33,563 nt of DNA from Gammaproteobacteria bacterium. Its GTDB lineage: Bacteria; Pseudomonadota; Gammaproteobacteria; JAJFKG01. Of the stretch, positions 30,261-33,563 are shown piece by piece (the stretch's first letter is position 1; each line of letters opens with the position of its first letter). The stretch lies in assembly GCA_021773335.1 (NCBI GenBank), contig JAJFKG010000031.1, forward strand, positions 1 through 33,563, written 5' to 3'. A model generated the notes under the pieces. That model did no database searches and was not told the DNA's origin. It was given only the letters and a program-made list of their open reading frames with translations. A program made the translations under genes and the position numbers.

Positions 30261-33167
30261 ATGCCAGCTGGCGAGAAAAAAACAAATCCCGATGCTTCGC
30301 AGGCGGGTCCATCTGGCGCATCAGCTATATCGCTAAAGCATCTGGCGGTCTTTCCGATCGATGTCAAAGCCTTGAGTGAGCGCGGCTTGTTTGCGAAAGA
30401 TTACGAGCGCAACATGCATGGCTATTGCTTAAATCCCCATCTTGTTATCAATGACAAACCATTTTACTTTCAGGTTGATAGTTGGTTATCGCCGGCTGAG
30501 CAATTCCTGGCAACGCTCCGAAACGCGCGTAAAACCAAGGCGCCGTGCGCAGTCACTATTAATGACCTCGTATTAGATGTCAACAGTCCTCTTCTAGAAA
30601 ATGAACAAGCTGTTGAAGCATGTTTCCATCAGCATCAGGTATACACGAGCTTTTTCAATGATGAGGTATTTTGGCTAAAGGCAACACCACAAGAGGAAGA
30701 TTCATTACGATCTAGAGTTGATAGGGAATTGTTTTGGCAGCTGCACTCGGGTATCACGCTAAGCGTCGATGAGGCTATCCCATTAGGTACACTGAGGTTG
30801 GTGGAACAGGGCGGAGTACGCCCGCACTTTAGTCTGATGCTCGAAAATCCAGGTGAAAAAAATAAGGTTCTAATTGAAAATATTAATGCCAATAGCAAAG
30901 CATCACAGGTGGAACAACTTTCCTCTGTATTGCAGCAGCTTATTGATGAGCTTAAATCTGTGCCGACACGAGTGGCTCTCACATCAACGCACATCACAAC
31001 ACCGCTAAATATTGCTATCAGTCTTGGTGATGCTGCCACGACTGAATCAACTGAGACAGACGGCAAGTCAGAAAACCAGCAACGGCTTGAAGCAGCCATC
31101 AATGATAGTTTACTAAATGGTATGTTCGGTATCACTACGACAACTGCTTTTATGCCAACGCTTGAGTATGATGATGTACAAGATCCACAAATGCTTAGCT
31201 ACGCGATACTAGCCAAGAAAATTCAAGGTGATCCTGCATTCAACGCCAAGTTTATTGAAAACAGCGATAGTATTGTCCTAGTCGCTAGCAAAGCTGCAGA
31301 GAGTGAAGCGCGAACGAGTAGGTTCGACTTGGAGTTGGGATCTGAAGTATGGTGTCACAATCCCGGTGCTGCTTCATCTTCTGCAACGAGTTCTAAATCC
31401 CAGCAATTGGCAAGCAGGATAATTGAGCGGCTGAATGAGGCGAATGTTGCAGACATGGGCGTTTATATTAACGGCAAGCGTATCAATATCAAAGTTACGC
31501 AATCAGGTGATAAGTTATTAGTAAAAGGTGACGAAGTAGAAGCTTCAGTAGCTGAACTTGCCGAAACACTTGAGCCACATCTGTTGTCTGCAAAGTTAGA
31601 CAAGTATAAGCTCAGTGAATTACTGCCTAATCCTCAGCAAGCTAATTCAACAACAGTCGCACAGGTAAAAAATAATGGCGTGCTGGGCTGCCTCAATGAA
31701 GTCTGGGCAGCGCATCAGCTCGAAAAACACTTAAACCACCTTATGATTAATGGGCGGCGATTTTTTTATAACCCACTGATGCTAGGCGATAGTGTAACGC
31801 AATTATTGGCACGTATTACGCACAAGCAGCAAGATGGCAGAGTGATGCTTGACAGTCCCATAACAATCGTCCAGATTAATGCAACGCGGTTTACACAAGC
31901 TGAATTGCAAGCACGCTTGCGTCAGTCTGATGGTTTAGCTGCGCTGGCGGAATCCATGCGTCAAGCAATGGTGCCACAACAACTAATTAGTACCATCGTA
32001 ACCATGGGACATCAAAGTGGTTTTCTTAATGCAGGTGCGAGTAATCTTGACCGACAAGCGTGTAACGCTTGGCCTGTTGATACAAATAAAAGCATTTCCC
32101 ATTATATCCCAAAGCTTGCTGGTGATGCGCGATTTTATTTTTATTCGCAATTCGACCAAAGCTCTGGCGAGTTTACAGAGTTAGCATTTACCAGCCGCAA
32201 ATCAATAGATGCTATTGATCACCACTACGATGCTGCTGCTGGCAAAAAGGGCTCATCAACCTACCACACTTATGGTACGCCTTGTGCTGCGTTGCTGGAT
32301 GGGCAAGGCATTACAACTGATTGGGACCCAACAATATCGGGTGAGATGGCGACAAAGCAATGCCGCTTACAGTTGTTAAGTATGTATGCGGTGCTCGATC
32401 CGGATACTAATTTTTACAAAAGCCAAGCAAGCGATTTACAAGTGGGTGTGTGGCAAAAGGCAGTATTAAAGACACTGGGTGTGCAAAACCCAGAGCAACA
32501 TCTGCGTCTATCAACTAACCCGCTACGCAATAATTTTATGCGGCAGATAGATAAGGCGCTTGCCTTACTTCAAGATGAGGCAGAGAACAAGAAAGCAGAA
32601 ATTGGCAATTTGAAAGTCCAGCTTAGTGATGCTGGTAGAGCGAGTATGCGTAGCGGACCAAGCACTGTCAATCCGACCATTCAAGCAGTTGATGATAGGT
32701 CAGAAGACGCTAGTAATATAGCCGCCAGCTACGTGCAAGTGTCTGAATCCCGCGCTGACCTAAGCGCTAAGATTAAAGCCAAAGCAGCGAAACTAGAAGC
32801 GATCACCCAGCTAAAAGAAAACTTGGTGAAAATAAAATACGATGTCGCGCGTGCGCCTGAATTTGAGCAAGCTGACTTAACCCAAGCGCAAGAGCGCGTT
32901 AAGTCGCATATCGATACCATCAAAAGTGAAGATGATGTCGTACGCCATGTCAATGGCTATAAAGTAACGACAAAAACTCATACACTATGGCAAAAATTAT
33001 TAGAAATTTTTGGCTTCAAAAGCCACACAGCGTCGCTGCTTGAAACGATTAAATCAGACATTTGTCATTGGCAAGCACCGAAAGCACCTGCTGCTGTTGG
33101 TAAAACACTGCTTGAGGGTTTGTCTGATTTTGGCAGATATTACTCATCAGCAACACTCCATATATAG
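30261..33167 (+). CDS. 968-residue protein of unknown function with internal repeats (putative effector)
   Basis: I do not recognise this family. No signal peptide or membrane segment is visible. Two blocks look related: residues ~58-110 (HLVINDKPFYFQ, QFLATLRN, APCAVTIND) and ~492-545 (NHLMINGRRFFYN, QLLARITH, SPITIVQIN). A shorter third occurs at ~398-435 (MGVYINGKRINIKV). Ser-rich linkers occur (AASSSATSSKS at ~370-380). Residues ~590-700 contain Cys/His/Tyr-rich conserved-looking stretches (DRQACNAWP, HHYDAAAGKKGSSTYHTYG). The C-terminal third is helical with coiled-coil character. Composition resembles the OTU and ankyrin proteins, which supports a shared secreted-effector role by inference only. 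Confidence 0.7.
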   Translation: MPAGEKKTNPDASQAGPSGASAISLKHLAVFPIDVKALSERGLFAKDYERNMHGYCLNPHLVINDKPFYFQVDSWLSPAEQFLATLRNARKTKAPCAVTINDLVLDVNSPLLENEQAVEACFHQHQVYTSFFNDEVFWLKATPQEEDSLRSRVDRELFWQLHSGITLSVDEAIPLGTLRLVEQGGVRPHFSLMLENPGEKNKVLIENINANSKASQVEQLSSVLQQLIDELKSVPTRVALTSTHITTPLNIAISLGDAATTESTETDGKSENQQRLEAAINDSLLNGMFGITTTTAFMPTLEYDDVQDPQMLSYAILAKKIQGDPAFNAKFIENSDSIVLVASKAAESEARTSRFDLELGSEVWCHNPGAASSSATSSKSQQLASRIIERLNEANVADMGVYINGKRINIKVTQSGDKLLVKGDEVEASVAELAETLEPHLLSAKLDKYKLSELLPNPQQANSTTVAQVKNNGVLGCLNEVWAAHQLEKHLNHLMINGRRFFYNPLMLGDSVTQLLARITHKQQDGRVMLDSPITIVQINATRFTQAELQARLRQSDGLAALAESMRQAMVPQQLISTIVTMGHQSGFLNAGASNLDRQACNAWPVDTNKSISHYIPKLAGDARFYFYSQFDQSSGEFTELAFTSRKSIDAIDHHYDAAAGKKGSSTYHTYGTPCAALLDGQGITTDWDPTISGEMATKQCRLQLLSMYAVLDPDTNFYKSQASDLQVGVWQKAVLKTLGVQNPEQHLRLSTNPLRNNFMRQIDKALALLQDEAENKKAEIGNLKVQLSDAGRASMRSGPSTVNPTIQAVDDRSEDASNIAASYVQVSESRADLSAKIKAKAAKLEAITQLKENLVKIKYDVARAPEFEQADLTQAQERVKSHIDTIKSEDDVVRHVNGYKVTTKTHTLWQKLLEIFGFKSHTASLLETIKSDICHWQAPKAPAAVGKTLLEGLSDFGRYYSSATLHI

Positions 33168-33172
33168 CCTAC

Positions 33173-33454
33173 TGTCTCTACGACAAGCCCAGATGTAGCC
33201 TACTGTCTTTGCGTCAAACCCAGATGTAGCCTTGATAAGCCGCGCAGCGGCGCATCAAGGATCAGCATTTGTCAACACATTCCCTTGATGCGCGCCTTCG
33301 GCGCTTATCAAGGCTACGTGGTAGCGCGCTGTCATTGCGTCAAACCCAGATGTAGCCTTGATAAGCCGCGTAGCGGCGCATCAAGGATCAGCATTTGTCA
33401 ACACAGGCCCTTGATAAACGCCATTGTATAACGATTGGTGCTTATCAAGGCTGC
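33173..33454. repeat. Two REP pairs (TTGAT type) with reverse-oriented linkers
   Basis: Linker copies (CTACTGTCTTTGCGTCAAAC type, reverse complement of those elsewhere) precede REP pairs at 33226-33317 and 33352-33454, plus one extra linker copy alone at the start. Arms read GTAGCCTTGATAAGCCGCG... and ...GCGCTTATCAAGGCTAC; the last pair is degenerate and ends GGCTGC. The remaining 109 bp to the window end show nothing I can assign. Confidence 0.85.
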
Positions 33455-33563
33455 ACAAGCAACAAGACTGCGCATTGTGAGCCTACAGGACAAAATAACG
33501 CAAGCTGCATTGTTTATTTAATGCATAGACGCATATAACAGTTGTTTTTGGCAATACGGGAAT

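Noticed and set aside
29951..30367. Minus-strand open frame of 138 codons
   Set aside because: It overlaps the start of the large plus-strand gene and covers AT-rich intergenic sequence with random hydrophobic composition.

Overview
The window looks like the chromosome of a gammaproteobacterium of moderate GC, probably host-associated and close to the Legionellales. The housekeeping signal is tRNA-Ser - SRP RNA - dnaX - ybaB - recR on the minus strand, an order common in Gammaproteobacteria. The host-associated signal is three very large proteins with eukaryote-like or unassignable content (an OTU-type cysteine protease, an ankyrin-repeat protein, and a 968-residue protein with internal repeats), together with an EnhA-like L,D-transpeptidase and LuxR-type regulators. 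The taxon is inferred from content, not from a search.

Layout. 1-1524: an intact Tn5-like IS4-family insertion sequence. 1789-4206: OTU-type protein. 4220-4718: a tandem 94-bp array derived from a REP (repetitive extragenic palindrome) element. 4824-6178: a DUF924 protein, a possibly broken small gene, and an NTF2-like protein. 6218-11852: a tightly packed six-gene minus-strand operon. It encodes a small EamA/ArnE-type transporter, ArnB, ArnC, an ArnA dehydrogenase-only protein, and an ABC-2 exporter (ATPase and permease). 12227-14095: a YgjP-type metallopeptidase and a GST. 14406-17491: recR, ybaB, dnaX, ffs and tRNA-Ser. 17541-18440: a dense REP array. 18821-20385 and 22959-24193: two L,D-transpeptidase genes, each next to a small secreted protein of unknown function, with nhaA and a class I glutamine amidotransferase between them. 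24290-29900: the ankyrin protein, a LuxR regulator, and relics of a DUF4143 ATPase (two fragments), HipA and a shortened LuxR. 30261-33167: the large repeat-containing protein. 33173-33454: more REP elements.

How the genes relate. The arn-type genes would make and attach an amino-pentose to undecaprenyl phosphate for envelope (lipid A or LPS) modification. However, the formyltransferase half of ArnA, ArnD and ArnT are absent here. The two L,D-transpeptidases would act on periplasmic peptidoglycan. The large proteins resemble secreted effectors, but no secretion system lies in the window.

The most striking non-coding feature is a family of REP-like elements whose arms start GTAG and end CTAC. 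It has two subfamilies, TTGAT/ATCAA and CGGAT/ATCCG, which differ by paired, compensatory changes in the stem. Both subfamilies carry the same asymmetric ~31-bp linker on the same side. Inverted ~180-bp copies of an IS-end relic joined to a REP pair bracket the recR-dnaX segment.
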